NCBI GenBank assembly: GCA_009760855.2
Contig: WPIO01000017.1
Location: 2,396,001 to 2,460,000, forward strand
Direction of reading: 5' to 3'
DNA length: 64,000 nt
DNA from: Cristatella mucedo
Lineage: Eukaryota; Bryozoa; Phylactolaemata; Cristatellidae
Positions 35,847-64,000 of the stretch are shown here, piece by piece. Each line of letters opens with the position of its first letter. The stretch's first letter is position 1. Both the position numbers and the translations under genes were made by a program. The notes under the pieces were generated by a model. The model did no database searches. It had not been told where the DNA came from and worked only from the letters and a program-made list of their open reading frames with translations.

Positions 35847-35998
35847 CCGAGCTGGTTTGGTCTAGCGGTTAAGGTGCTCGTCCCGACCAAGGTCTGACTG
35901 AGGTCGTGGGCTCGAGCCCCGAGGCATATGTGAAGCGCCTGAATAGAGATTAAGTTCTCTTGGGGTGCTATATAAATGAATTATATTTATTTATAGCC
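35847..35998 (+). mobile_element. SINE-B, best preserved copy
   Basis: The head GCTGGTTTGGTCTAGCGGTT, B box GGGCTCGAGCCCCGAGG, then GTGAAGCGCCTGAATAGAG and GATTAAGTTCTCTTGGGG. It ends in TATAAATGAATTATATTTAT. The 3' third resembles the LINE-1 stem-loop tail. Confidence 0.9.
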
Positions 35999-36058
35999 TA
36001 AGAGCTTTTGTGAGAAGCCAATACCGGGCGTTCGTAAGAGTATATCAAAGGATATTTA

Positions 36059-36062
<4 letters not shown>

Positions 36063-36094
<32 letters not shown>
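36063..36094. repeat. (TA)n microsatellite
   Basis: Uninterrupted TA run followed by TG repeats, immediately before the MITE at 36117. Confidence 0.95.
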
Positions 36095-36103
<9 letters not shown>

Positions 36104-36116
36104 CATACACAGGCAG

Positions 36117-36420
36117 TTGGTGGAGCCAGGATTTTCACCTGGGGGGGGGAAACTGCACATTGTTTATGTAGTGGGGCAAGTGACCCTCGATATTTTTATG
36201 TAGGCTAGGCTAGAAATTTATGGAAAAATATAGTACCAAATCGTTATGTTTATTCGACATGAACTCGGCGATTGCTAATCTAGTGGAATTAAGGCGTAAT
36301 TTCGTCATTGGTAACGGGCGGGGGAATAGAGAGCGCCCTTGGTCGCTGCCGCGCTGTCGATGGCGGGAGGCGGGGGGGGGGCGGAAACGCCCCCCCCCCG
36401 CCTCCCCCTGGCTCAACCAA
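36117..36420. mobile_element. G-rich MITE with terminal inverted repeats and perfect hairpin
   Basis: The ends TTGGTGGAGCCAG and the complement of TTGGTTGAGCCAG match at 12 of 13 positions. The flanks TGCATACACAGGCAG and TGCATACAGACAGG look like a degenerate direct repeat. Near the right end, 36365-36383 and 36388-36406 form a perfect 19-bp stem of almost pure G and C around GAAA. There is no transposase. Class assignment is open; DNA transposon is my inference. Confidence 0.6.
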
Positions 36421-37249
36421 TGCATACAGACAGGTATGCTATATTCCGCATATACAGGTGTACGTATATACAGTAAGCCGTACTAATTCAATCTGATCCC
36501 ACAATCGGAGGATAGATGCGACGCCGCGATATCGGACGATCGCTGGAGCCGCAGATCGTCGGACTGCCCAGGGCAAGGGCGCAGCAACCTCGTCGGCAGC
36601 GCCGCAGTAAATTCCTTCTCCGGACGAAACCGTCTAATAAAAGTCGCGAGAATTTTTAATAATTTCTTGTCGCTCGCACCTGTATGCACGGCGACGGTGA
36701 GACGGAGTGATAGACGCTGTAATCGCCACAATTTTTCGTTCATAAATTTGCCGAGAGTGAGGCGAACGGTTAAAACGGATGGGGATTGAACGGATGCGGT
36801 GTGTGAGGATGCGCGTGTGCTCGAAAGCGGAAAAGAAAGCAGCGTCGATAAAAGCATAAATAGCCAGGCGAAGTCCTTAGACGAAGAATTTAAATTAAAT
36901 CATCAAATCTTGGTCATTGTTTCTCTTGAGTTGAGTAGCGCCTGAATTGAGACTAGGTTCTCTTAGGACGCCGTACACAGGACTTTACTATTTTTACGCG
37001 TGCCTCGACTTGCTAAGCAGTAATCGCACGTTTGATAATGCGTACGCAAGCTCTCCATAGTTTGGTGCGCAGAAGATCGTACTCGATCCTCGCAATTTCT
37101 GACTTCAAAGAAACAGGCGGGCTGCACTTCGACACGATTGCTGCAATCATTGGCCAATCATCAACCAATAGCTGCATGGCGGGACATGCAGCTATTAGCT
37201 GCAGTTAGCAACTTCTGGCCACCTGCTGCTGCTCAGCAATCGTTACATT

Positions 37250-37410
37250 ATGATTTGGCCCAGTATTTAAGGTGACCATCATGAACGAAGGTCAAAGTGA
37301 ATGTCTTAAATGGCCCAGGTCGTTGGCTCGAACCTTGTGGCATATGTGAGGCGCCAGAACAGAGATTAAGTTTCTTGTACAGATGAATTATAAGCAAATG
37401 AATTACATAT
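37250..37410 (+). mobile_element. SINE-B, diverged
   Basis: GATTTGGCCCAGTATTTAAG, GTTGGCTCGAACCTTGTGG, GTGAGGCGCCAGAACAGAG and GATTAAGTTTCTTG. Confidence 0.7.
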
Positions 37411-38715
37411 TATGAGCTCGGCTACCTGCTAAGAAATGGCTGCACACAGCGAAGAGTTGGTCATTTGAAGTGGACGACGGCATCGGGAATGTAGATTTCG
37501 CTACAGCTCAGTGTAGCGACTGTCGTCATGAGCTCAGCTAATTACGAAATTTCTTTAAGCAGTTTTGTTTCAGTTGTGAACGACGTCTCAGACAGAAACT
37601 GTGATCGTTCGAGGACTGAGAGGAGAACTGGAAGGTGCCACGTGCCAAAGATGCTCGCCGAGCCTCATTTCAGGAAAGAAAATGTAATGCGCTCCTGACG
37701 CGAGCACGGCAAAGGTCAAGGAGAATGCCGCCCAGGGACTTGCAGAAGTAGGAAGCGCTTCGTGCTTGAAGTTTTTTGCTTAATTTTAAATTTTATAAAG
37801 GTCATTCCAAGCACGAACTATGCGTCCACTTGATATCTACTATCGTTTGAAATGCCCATTTCCTGGGTTCGTATCTCTCTGTGAGAAGACATTTATCGGC
37901 TCGTCAGAGAGTGGGGGATTCTGGGCTGAAATACTCGAACCTGCAGAGTGCGAACCAAGGTCAATCTGCTTAAAGTAGAGGCTGTACATCGTCGCAAAAT
38001 TCAAAATCCGGGCATCGACAAATCTGTCCGTAAACTTAAGTTTTATTTAATTCATCAATTAGATGCAAACGCACTCGCTTACGAGCTGCTCGCCGCCAAT
38101 CGGCCCCCAAGACGTAATAGACTAGTGGTCGGCTTGTCGCACCGCAGCACTAGAAACCGGATCATTAAATCAAAATGGATGACGCTAGCCGAGTTCTTAT
38201 TTTTAATGAAAGCGCAAGTTTCCTAGCGAACGGAGTATGAGCTGTTGGTTCTCCACGGTTACCGGTTTGAGTGCCTGTTGCCCAAGCAGCGAGCCCAACA
38301 CTCTTCTCTGCACAGATGTGCACCACCGATCATGGAAAAGTCGCCAAATCGTTGTCTGCTTCCGCTCCGTGCAGCGATGCACTCGCTCGCTAGCTCGCTT
38401 TGTACCCAGCCCGAGCCCGGCTCTGGCCAAGAGAGCGAATGGCGCCGGCTAACATGCCGGACGAATTTTCAATTCTGCAAACATTTTGCAGAATTTTTAA
38501 TCTGCGAAAGTTCCAGGTTTGAGCGAGCTGTGCAATTGCTTCTGATTTGCTTATACGCAGTCCTTCCTGATGGAGCTACCCCGATTCCGTTTCTGAGATA
38601 AACGACGAGTTTTCGAAGGTTATCGAGCGAATAACTTCCAGTTAGAACCACGTCAAGGAGCACAATGGTGGACAATGATTGATAGAAGTTTGCGAAGACT
38701 TAACTCTGAATCATT
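37411..38715. other. No gene or repeat recognised
   Basis: Open frames up to 118 codons occur at 37948-38601 on the plus strand, overlapping each other in different frames. None has domains or splice sites I can support. Confidence 0.4.
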
Positions 38716-38721
38716 TTGCTC

Positions 38722-38815
38722 AAAGCTCATTTAATAATAATAATAATAGTAATATTAATATACTTGATAAAGCGCCTTCGGAGAACTCAATCTCTCTCCA
38801 GGTGCTTTACATTTA
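38722..38815 (-). repeat. LINE-1 3' tail
   Basis: AATAATAATAATAGTAATAT, CTTGATAAAGCGCCTTCGG and CTCTCCAGGTGCTTTACATT. Confidence 0.8.
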
Positions 38816-39660
38816 CCCCCATACCGGCTCGTGTAGCACGCATTTAGCTTGCCTGCAGGCAAATATTTGCCTGTCCCACATCACGTTGCCTGGGCGCTAG
38901 GGCGGGCATTTGAGAGGCCGTTCAGCGGGCCATCGTTTAGGCCGAGGTGCCGCTACGGCACCATACACATACGTACATCCAAACGTTCCATACGTATGGG
39001 TATGTTGCAGCTCCAAGTTTCTCACCAGCGAGCAGCTGTCGAGCCTGAAACTGGTTCGTAACATGCTGAAATGTGAGCATGCTTCATCGGGCCACTCCAG
39101 GATCCGTAACAATTTGGTGTAGGAGCCTCCGGCCTGGCCCCCTGCAAAAGACATACCGTCAGCAGGGATCAGCGATTCCTTGAATTCCAGAAGTTGTTGC
39201 GGCCGGTCCCTAGCGGTTTAACCCTAGTCGGTGCCCTAGCTGTTTTAATACAGGCACCACCGTAAATAATGAATATCACCTAGTTTGTGTTCCCTGACGT
39301 CCCCTGATGGAGCGGCTCTCTCGGCCAGGGATCTACGGTCCGATACTGCCCGAGCTGCTCCTTAATCGCTCGTGCATGCAGTGATGGATGTGGTATGCGA
39401 AGGCCATTGGGCAAGGGTTTACCTGGATTAGGAGAGGGGTTTACCTGGAGGGCCGATAGGGGTAAAGGAAAACGGGACTTGCGCTTCGGGAGGCGGACCT
39501 GCTCAATTGACGTCTAGGCTTGGCCCAGGCTTGTCGGCAGTTCTCTTCTTGCACATTGACAATACAACACGTTATATAACACGTCATACTCTGGCTGATT
39601 AAGCTGCTGCCGCTTCACTATTGACAACTTGTTACTGATGCTTTCTAGGATCGTTGGAGT
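38816..39660. other. No gene or repeat recognised
   Basis: Contains short overlapping open frames on both strands around 38850-39150 without recognisable content. Confidence 0.4.
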
Positions 39661-39669
39661 CTACTTCTG

Positions 39670-39812
39670 GTGAGCCGTGATGGCTCACCAGGTAAGGTGG
39701 GCGATCCTTTATCGCTGCTGCAAGCGGTGGTCGTAAAGGCTCTTATGTCGCCATTCAAAAGAGGCTGTTTAATCAGCTAGAATTTATTTTATTTATTTAT
39801 TTATTTCGCAGG
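39670..39812 (+). mobile_element. SINE-A, internally deleted
   Basis: GGTGAGCCGTGATGGCTCAC joins directly to GTGGGCGATCCTTTATCGC. The anticodon-to-B-box part is missing, and the tail ends in (TTTA)n. Confidence 0.8.
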
Positions 39813-40139
39813 CAAAAAGCAGCCGGACAGAAGTTAATCAGCACTTCCGGTGCACTTTTGGTAAATGCTTGTTGTGGCAAATGCCTTCTTCGGCACATTC
39901 CGGAGACACTGAATAATTTGACTGAACTGAATCGGCGGACAAATAGCTCATAGATGCGCTGTCGTCAAGCTGAAGCCAGTAATCTACATGCTAAATAGGA
40001 TTGCAACTACTGCAACTCGAAAGAATAACCACCGACTGCTGCTGACTAAATGTCCTGAATGGGCATGTAGTGGATATTTCTCGCCATAAGAACATGTAAC
40101 TCACTAATTAATAACATGTGCAGTTACTCGAGGAAAGGT

Positions 40140-41140
40140 TCATTAAGGAACATGCCTCCACACATCCAATCCTTATCGAAGATTAGGGACTGTCTTCCAC
40201 CGTGGCTTGTTTAAAACCGTTTGACAAATTTAACTAGCTCTCTGGTTGTGTCAAGACTAGATTATTGCAATTCCATGTGGCTGGGCTACCAAAAAAAAGT
40301 TATTAGACCCTGCAGAGGTGATGAATATAAAAATATTATTAATATTAATACATTTGATGAAGCGCTCTCAAGAAAACTCAGTCTCTGTCTAGGCACTTTA
40401 CAATTGCTGCAGAGGAAGCACGATCGAATGGTTAGATGTAGCATGCTCAATGGCAACAAGCATAACATCGTTAGGGGTGACATGCACAGAGTCAGCATGC
40501 AAATATGATCAGCGGCAGCATGCACAGTGTCACCATGCATAAGCACGTAAAGGACGAATCACTTTGACCCACTAAAGGCTGTGATGGTGACTGCAAGGCT
40601 AGTTAAAAATCCCAGACGTTCAGCAATGTGTGTCCTTTGCTTAAAGAGCTTTACTGGTTTTCGTTTGATCAACAGATACAGAGTAAATTTCTTCCTTTGA
40701 CTCATTGCGCCTGCCGTGGCATGGCTCGTTCAGATCTAGCTGAATTGATGCACCAGTTTCAGCTCCCTCGGCTGCTCATTGAACAAGCTGTTCTATTCTT
40801 ACGCTTAAACAGCATTGGTGACAGAAGCTTTTGCTCTGCAGGTACTAGACTGTGGAACTCACTTCCACAGTTCTTACGCACCGACATTTACTGTCCTGCT
40901 GCCGACTGTGGCACAACCTTTTCAGCAGTTCTGAGCTGCTACTTCCATGCTGCTCACTAACTCAAATGCCCCCACGACTCTGCTATGCCTCTCACCTTCT
41001 CTTTGTTGCATGAGTTGAAGTCTATTGGCTACCGAATGAGTACCGAAAGCCGCAAGGCTTTGAGTGCTCTATAGAAAACTCTCCTGCATAATATCCACTA
41101 CGTCTTTGTAGAGTTACAGACCGTGATACATTACATTACA
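40140..41140 (+). mobile_element. LINE-2 3' fragment interrupted by LINE-1
   Basis: It resumes the LINE-2 RT end (CTTCCACCGTGGCTTG at 40193, GATTATTGCAATTCCATGTGG at about 40260). The LINE-1 insertion comes next (40318-40556). It then continues with [32 protein letters not shown] at about 40850 and the terminus GTAGAGTTACAGACCGTG. Confidence 0.8.
40318..40556 (-). mobile_element. LINE-1 3' end nested in LINE-2
   Basis: AATATTATTAATATTAATAC, AGCGCTCTCAAGAAAACTC and GGCAGCATGCACAGTGTCAC lie in reverse orientation inside the LINE-2 copy. Compare the uninterrupted LINE-2 sequence at about 33400-33440. GTGATGAATA and GTGATGGTGA flank the insertion. Confidence 0.8.
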
Positions 41141-41464
41141 TTTCACTTGTCATTTCCTTGTAACGAGTCGACCGTTATGCGTTGAATGACTGCAACAGGC
41201 TGGGTGGTGAAACTGAAGCTTGACATCGGGAATCGAAAGCGACGACAGGCTGCTGAGTGTGTGAGCCTGATCACTTTTGAGTTTACCTACTCGACGGCCG
41301 ACTGACCAAGAACTCCAGTCAAAACCCACCGGACGTTTGGACCTCTGGTCAAACAAGAGCTAGTCAGGCTCGACTAGTGTCATGAACCGGATGTACCGGC
41401 ATCTAGGTGGCGTTCCTAGGATATTGTGCGTCCAGGGACGAACTACGCAGATGTCGCCCCCTCA

Positions 41465-41565
41465 CAAAAATTAATAATAATAATAATAATAATAATAGTA
41501 ATAATGCACTTGATAGAGCACCCTCGGGCAATCTCTTTCTAGGCGCTTTACATTTGCTATTAGGC
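41465..41565 (-). repeat. LINE-1 3' tail with (AAT)n
   Basis: A run of about 35 bp of AAT and ATAGTAATA is followed by TGCACTTGATAGAGCACCC and AGGCGCTTTACATTTGC. It interrupts a GCCCCCTCAC / GCGCCCCCTAATCC context. Confidence 0.8.
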
Positions 41566-41784
41566 GCCCGTTTTGGCGCCCCCTAATCCAGCGACCCAGA
41601 TCGAGCGTCTGGGAACGTATGCCCCCTTTCGGTACGCTACTGTGTACCGGTAAATGCGGCGGTGGTATTGATTGCTACATACGATATGGTGAGTGTGTGT
41701 ATCAGCTCATTTTTGCTGTCCTGCTACCGTGCGTGCGTACACGCATTATTGGTTCTGCACCTGCAGTTAAAAAAATTCATTTTT

Positions 41785-41912
41785 ATTCATTTGTTCCCGA
41801 GAGAACTTAATCTCTATTCAAGCGCTTCACATATGCCTCGCGGCTCGAGCCCACAACCTCAGACCTTGGTCGGGGCGATCAACTTAACCGCGGGACCAAA
41901 CCAGCTCGTTAA
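41785..41912 (-). mobile_element. SINE-B
   Basis: GAGAACTTAATCTCTATTC, GCTTCACATATGCCTCGCGG, GGCTCGAGCCCACAACC and GGTCGGGGCGATCAAC. Confidence 0.8.
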
Positions 41913-41999
41913 GCCGTGCTACACGGCTGAGGCTTCGCCAGTATTTGCAACGCTTTGGCGCAAGTACTAGCGCCAGGAGCGCTACAAATGCTGTGTTTG

Positions 42000-43590
42000 A
42001 GGCCTAAGGACCGCGTGTTTGGTGGTAGCAAGGGCACTGGTAGCATACGTCTGTAACCGTGCAGAGAAGCTCGTCCCCCCGGTTCTCTACCGGTGGACTG
42101 TGCGATGCATCGCTGCAGTGCGGTTAAAACGCAAGCGGCCACAACTGCGCGCCGAAAGCGACAGTTTATTGTGGGCCTGTTAGTATTGGTTACGCCCCGG
42201 CGCAAGCGCTTTACGCGGCGCGTACCGGACCGACGGAGTTGACTGCACGAACTCCCGAAGCCCGCGCATAATAAACTGTATCCAGGCTGGGTTCGGTTGG
42301 CTGGGACCAGGCGGCTGTAATGAGGGTCACCGGCTAGGCCAGGGTCGGACCTACGGCATGGCCGGATGTGTGCGGTGACGCGAGTCAACGTGACGAGGTC
42401 AACGAGGCTCTTGGGTAGGAGACGTTGGCCAAGTAAGTCATGGTGTTGGAGGCTCCCGGTCTCAACGAGTTATGCACCTGGATTCCTGCAGGCGTGCTCC
42501 GGCGATGCTGCCACTCACGCAAGGCGACGAGTATCCAAGGCCCGAGCGGAGCTGGATAGCTCGCTCGTTGTTGACTTGTATATTCCGCATTACCCGCGTA
42601 GCGTGTTCGTGATCCCCCGTGTGTCTTTCGGTGGAAGCTTACGACTGTGGTAGTTGTCGACTCGGACTAGCCAAGCAGTTACTCAGCCAGCCGGGTTTTG
42701 GACGGCGTACGCTCGTACTGTTGGATTCGGAGTCGGTACAACGACAAGACTGCAGAAGCCGACTGACCCCAACTAACACGTTTGTTCGCGCTTGCTGCGT
42801 CGTCTTGCGCCCCCATAGTGTACTATGTATAGGACCCTCCCTGTAGACTTGTTTACTTCCCCTGTTGTTGTTGGCGCATGCGTTATTACAAAGAGGTTTA
42901 CCCTGACGGCCGCTCGTCTTCCCTAGCTCGGCGGCATGGCGAGCGGCAGCGTGGCCGGAGTATGGCGGGGTTTGGCGGGAACTAGCCTTTGACCCCTGGA
43001 ACTCGGTTACAAAACTGTCCTATGCGCGCGTCGCTAGCGATGGCCCCAACCACGAAGGCGGGCCGCTACAGCACCCAAGGTACGAACAGCTAACTGAGTA
43101 GCCGGTAGAACACAATTGGCAATCTAAGTTGCACTTAGCTGTCTGTCGCCGTAGGTTGGTCTCTCGTGCTCTCGAAGCGTAGTCTCGCATCGACTACCCT
43201 GGCTGCAGCCGCGAGCTCTGTCAGTCGTCCCATTATATTCTCTCACCTCTAAACTCCTGACCTCGCGCGTAGCTGCTATTTCTACTTCAGCACATTAGTC
43301 GTGCATATCCTGACCGCATCGTCTGCACCGGGCTTCATTCTTACTTTAGCGGGTGGACCAGGAGCCGGGCCTGTACTAGCGGTCCTAGTCGAACCCGCTA
43401 AGGCAAGCACATTAGTCGCTCCATCTCGTAACCGCATCGCCTGCATAAAGCTCCATTCTAACCTGAGCTAGGTGGATTAGGCGCTGGGTCTGTACTAGGC
43501 GCCCCAGTCGACCTCACTAAGGCAAGGGCTCCCATCGCAACTAAGCTGAGAGCTGCCCCCCCCCAGTGCACGTCTATACTGATTACTGGG
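42000..43590. other. GC-rich, CpG-rich block of unknown nature
   Basis: Composition is clearly more GC-rich than the surroundings. It includes an inverted pair ACAGTTTATT (about 42160) and AATAAACTGT (about 42268), overlapping open frames of up to 159 codons at 41909-42846 with no recognisable domain, and a 117-bp tandem duplication at 43291-43526. It may be an old LTR or DNA element or a second CpG-rich promoter. Confidence 0.4.
43291..43526. repeat. 117-bp imperfect tandem duplication
   Basis: CACATTAGTCG at 43291 recurs as CACATTAGTCG at 43408. Within each copy, ACCGCATCG, GGTGGA, TGTACTAG and CTAAGGCAAG keep the same spacing. Confidence 0.75.
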
Positions 43591-43599
43591 CTAGTACTA

Positions 43600-43835
43600 G
43601 GAACGAACCGCTAGGTGTAAACAGGGTGTTGTAGCTACAGCATGAAGCTCATGTTTCTGCCTTGGTCTTAGCCCAATAGGTTGGGGCTCGGTCTTCACGC
43701 CCGAGGTCACGGGTTCGGGTTCTGCAGTGTGTGGTCCTCTATTGTCCACTGCAAGCGGTGCTGATAGCCGTGAATGCTCTTCAGTCAGTATATAAATAAA
43801 ATGACTGTTAAATAAGCGTACCTTATTTTTATTAT
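43600..43835 (+). mobile_element. SINE-A, diverged
   Basis: CCCGAGGTCACGGGTTCGGG, TCCACTGCAAGCGGTGC and GATAGCCGTGAATGCTC, ending in TATAAATAAAATGACTG. Confidence 0.7.
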
Positions 43836-44119
43836 AAGAAGTCGCTACAACTCGTTCGTAATAGTTAGTAACGATACGAGACGTAACACAACACTTTCGC
43901 AACAATACGAGAGATGTATATCGAACATGTTTGGCCTTCATGTGACAGAGCGTGTCAGGTGAGCGCTTGAAGTGCACACTAACGAGTCTTTCAAAAAGCT
44001 ATTTTCTCGATACGCCGAGGCTTGGTGAAGGCGCATCGCTGTATCCACTCTGCCTACGATCATCCGGCGGCCATGCCACCCGGCTCCTCTCTAATCGCAG
44101 TAAGGCTTCACTATCACCA

Positions 44120-44290
44120 GTTAAAAAGTAAGCTCATTCAACAGCCTCAGTAATGTATCGGCAGTGTAGCTATCACCAACACCGCTAGCAGTAGGCGATA
44201 AAAGATCTCCCACTGCAAGACTCGAACCCACGACCTGGGTTGCCTAGAGCAAGCACCTACATTAACCCTGGGCTAGGACCCAATGGTAGC
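44120..44290 (-). mobile_element. SINE-A
   Basis: CTCATTCAACAGCCTCAG, CACCAACACCGCTAGC and AAGACTCGAACCCACGACC. Confidence 0.75.
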
Positions 44291-44294
44291 GTCG

Positions 44295-45900
44295 ATAGAT
44301 GACAGATCCGACTGGAAAGCCAACATTTTTTTTTATTAAACCCTAAATAATTTGTTGATCCTCATCCCCAAATTCGTCCCGATGTCCAGATTCTCACGAA
44401 TAATTGACTGTTTGGCCCCAGTTGCTGCTGAGCTGCTGGCTCCTTTTTGGCTTAGCGAAAAGATAAGTGTTTCGCTAATAGTTTACCTGTTGCTGAACTG
44501 CAGCCGAACTGCCGCTCCAAACTTTGCTGTCGCTTGCGTTTTTCAATATTGGCCACAGCAGCGTGGGGCACCTACTGCGGCTAAGACTTTAACGTTTTAG
44601 CGAAGGGGCAAGTCACCCTTACCTGCATGAGCCGTTTTTAGCTAGTGGAGCATTTTCTGCATCGCTGGGCGACCACGTACATCAACAATTGTTTAAGACT
44701 ACTTAGGTATTACTTTAGGTATGCACTAGAGCACCTTAAGAAAGCTGCAATAAGCAACGGTCCTTTATACAAGAGAGTGAAGCCAAACTACGTAAGTACG
44801 CTGCATGCATGCATCCTTAAGCGGAGCCGTTTCAAGGCCATTTCGAGGCCATCGTATTTGCCGCAGGACCGCAGACTCACACGGCCTGTGCGAGAAGAGA
44901 ATTACTTGAGACAGTTTATTGCAAGAGCGTGATAAAAGAGTTGAGATACATAATCGGACTTGTACGAATCCACTCTTTCAACAAAGAGCAGAGCTAGAAG
45001 TATGCCATGATCGCTCGGGATTCTTGCCTTAAAAGCACGCTTAACGATTTCCAAAATAAATACTAGTTTGGTTTGTTATACAATAGAACTCAAACTCCCT
45101 TCCTGGCCCGGTACTGAAGTCGTTCAAGAGCGTACAACGGCATGAGTCATTCAGTTCGTTGCACTGCAGTACGACGTAGTCACAGTCACGGGTAGAAGAC
45201 AGAGAGCCGTCAGCAGCGTCCGTATATGCCTGGACCGAGAGTCTAGGTCAAGGAGAATGCCGCCCGACAGCTCGGTTCACGTATGCGAAAGATGAAGCAG
45301 GTCTCAAAGACGTACAAATAGAAGCTCTTCCACTTTAAGCGTCGTTGCCGCTCAGTACCTCGCCGTGACAGCAGCCGTATCGACGCAGTGCGACTCCGGC
45401 AAAGATATGAGCAGTAGCTGTAGAACGATAGCACGCGGCTGTTTGCCTAGAGATAGCGTGCATACGTCAGAGGCTGGTGTGACCGACAGGCAAACCGAAG
45501 AGCTGCACCGGAAAGAGAGAGAGAGAGAGAGATGCATCCGATTGAGCCTCTCGACGGAATAAACGAAGCTCACAAAACACGCAGAACCAAACGGCTGGTG
45601 TACATAGGGAGGCCCATCTTTGACGGGCCATTTTTCAACTTCAGCCTCAAGGTCAGTATTTGGTTGGCGAAGTTAGCTTGAACGAGCAGCACCCCACAGA
45701 TGTAGCTCAAATGGTCATCAGGAAACTACCACAGACTTCGGTCATTCGGCCTGTGCGAGAGTAAGAGTTTCTGAGCTAGTCGTTGAGACAGGCTTGCCGT
45801 CAGCTGCTTAGGACGATAGAACTAGGATCCGTTCGCCTGCTTACAGCTGCAGCACTCCTGAATCTGTTAACATTTTTTGCTAATCAGCGCATCGGGTAGC
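44295..45900. other. No gene recognised; 3' flank of the Ig gene
   Basis: A short GA tract lies at about 45516-45531. The minus-strand 3' UTR of the gene ending at 45903 should lie here. An AATAAA on the minus strand occurs at about 44911-44916, but I cannot show it is used. Confidence 0.4.
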
Positions 45901-45902
45901 AG

Positions 45903-63984
<18,082 letters not shown>

Positions 63985-64000
63985 CTAGAAAGCAAGTCGG

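Noticed and set aside
36483-36857. 124-codon minus-strand open frame
   Set aside because: Starts at an ATG and has an ordinary composition, but no domain, splice link or poly(A) support.
37948-38601. Overlapping plus-strand open frames (92-118 codons)
   Set aside because: They conflict with each other in frame and show no domains or splice sites.

Overview
This window is animal (metazoan) nuclear DNA: spliced genes with GT-AG introns, dense LINEs and tRNA-derived SINEs, microsatellites and one strong CpG-rich island. The one gene I can name, nicalin, clearly matches its human counterpart but is much more diverged than another vertebrate's would be, so an invertebrate is most likely. I cannot fix the phylum from sequence alone.

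Layout. Positions 1-3257 are non-coding as far as I can tell and carry an inverted pair of SINEs and an inverted pair of LINE tails. Positions 3258-23975 (+) hold a complete 14-exon nicalin gene (555 codons). Every exon junction is phase-consistent, and a poly(A) signal lies at 24231. Its introns are full of retroelement fragments and also hold a 186-bp SPIN-like hAT MITE at 7282-7467. Positions 24350-30052 contain minus-strand coding candidates that converge on nicalin: an unrecognised terminal exon, a small cysteine-containing exon, and possible first exons in and beside the CpG-rich island (about 27480-29720). Positions 30950-33995 are a decayed CR1/L2-like LINE with recognisable endonuclease and reverse transcriptase. 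Positions 34000-45900 are mostly repeats and unrecognised DNA, including a G-rich MITE with a perfect hairpin and a GC-rich block at about 42.0-43.6 kb.

Positions 45903-63984 (-) are the 3' part of a second multi-exon gene whose 5' end lies beyond the window. I reconstructed 12 phase-compatible exons. They encode a Ser/Thr/acidic-rich protein with one I-set immunoglobulin domain, a 27-residue duplication, an array of 21 copies of a 21-residue repeat (63-bp minisatellite), and a Gln/Ser-rich tail. A 5-bp duplication inside the repeat array breaks the frame. Removing it makes the exon length fit the next splice phase exactly.

Repeats. I use four working names. LINE-1 is a CR1/L2-like family ending in a stem-loop tail and (ATT)n. 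LINE-2 is the family of the 30950 copy. SINE-A and SINE-B have tRNA-like heads. The SINE-B 3' end closely resembles the LINE-1 tail, which suggests SINE-B was mobilised by LINE-1 machinery. No rRNA, true tRNA gene or CRISPR array was seen. Family assignments rest on sequence reading alone.
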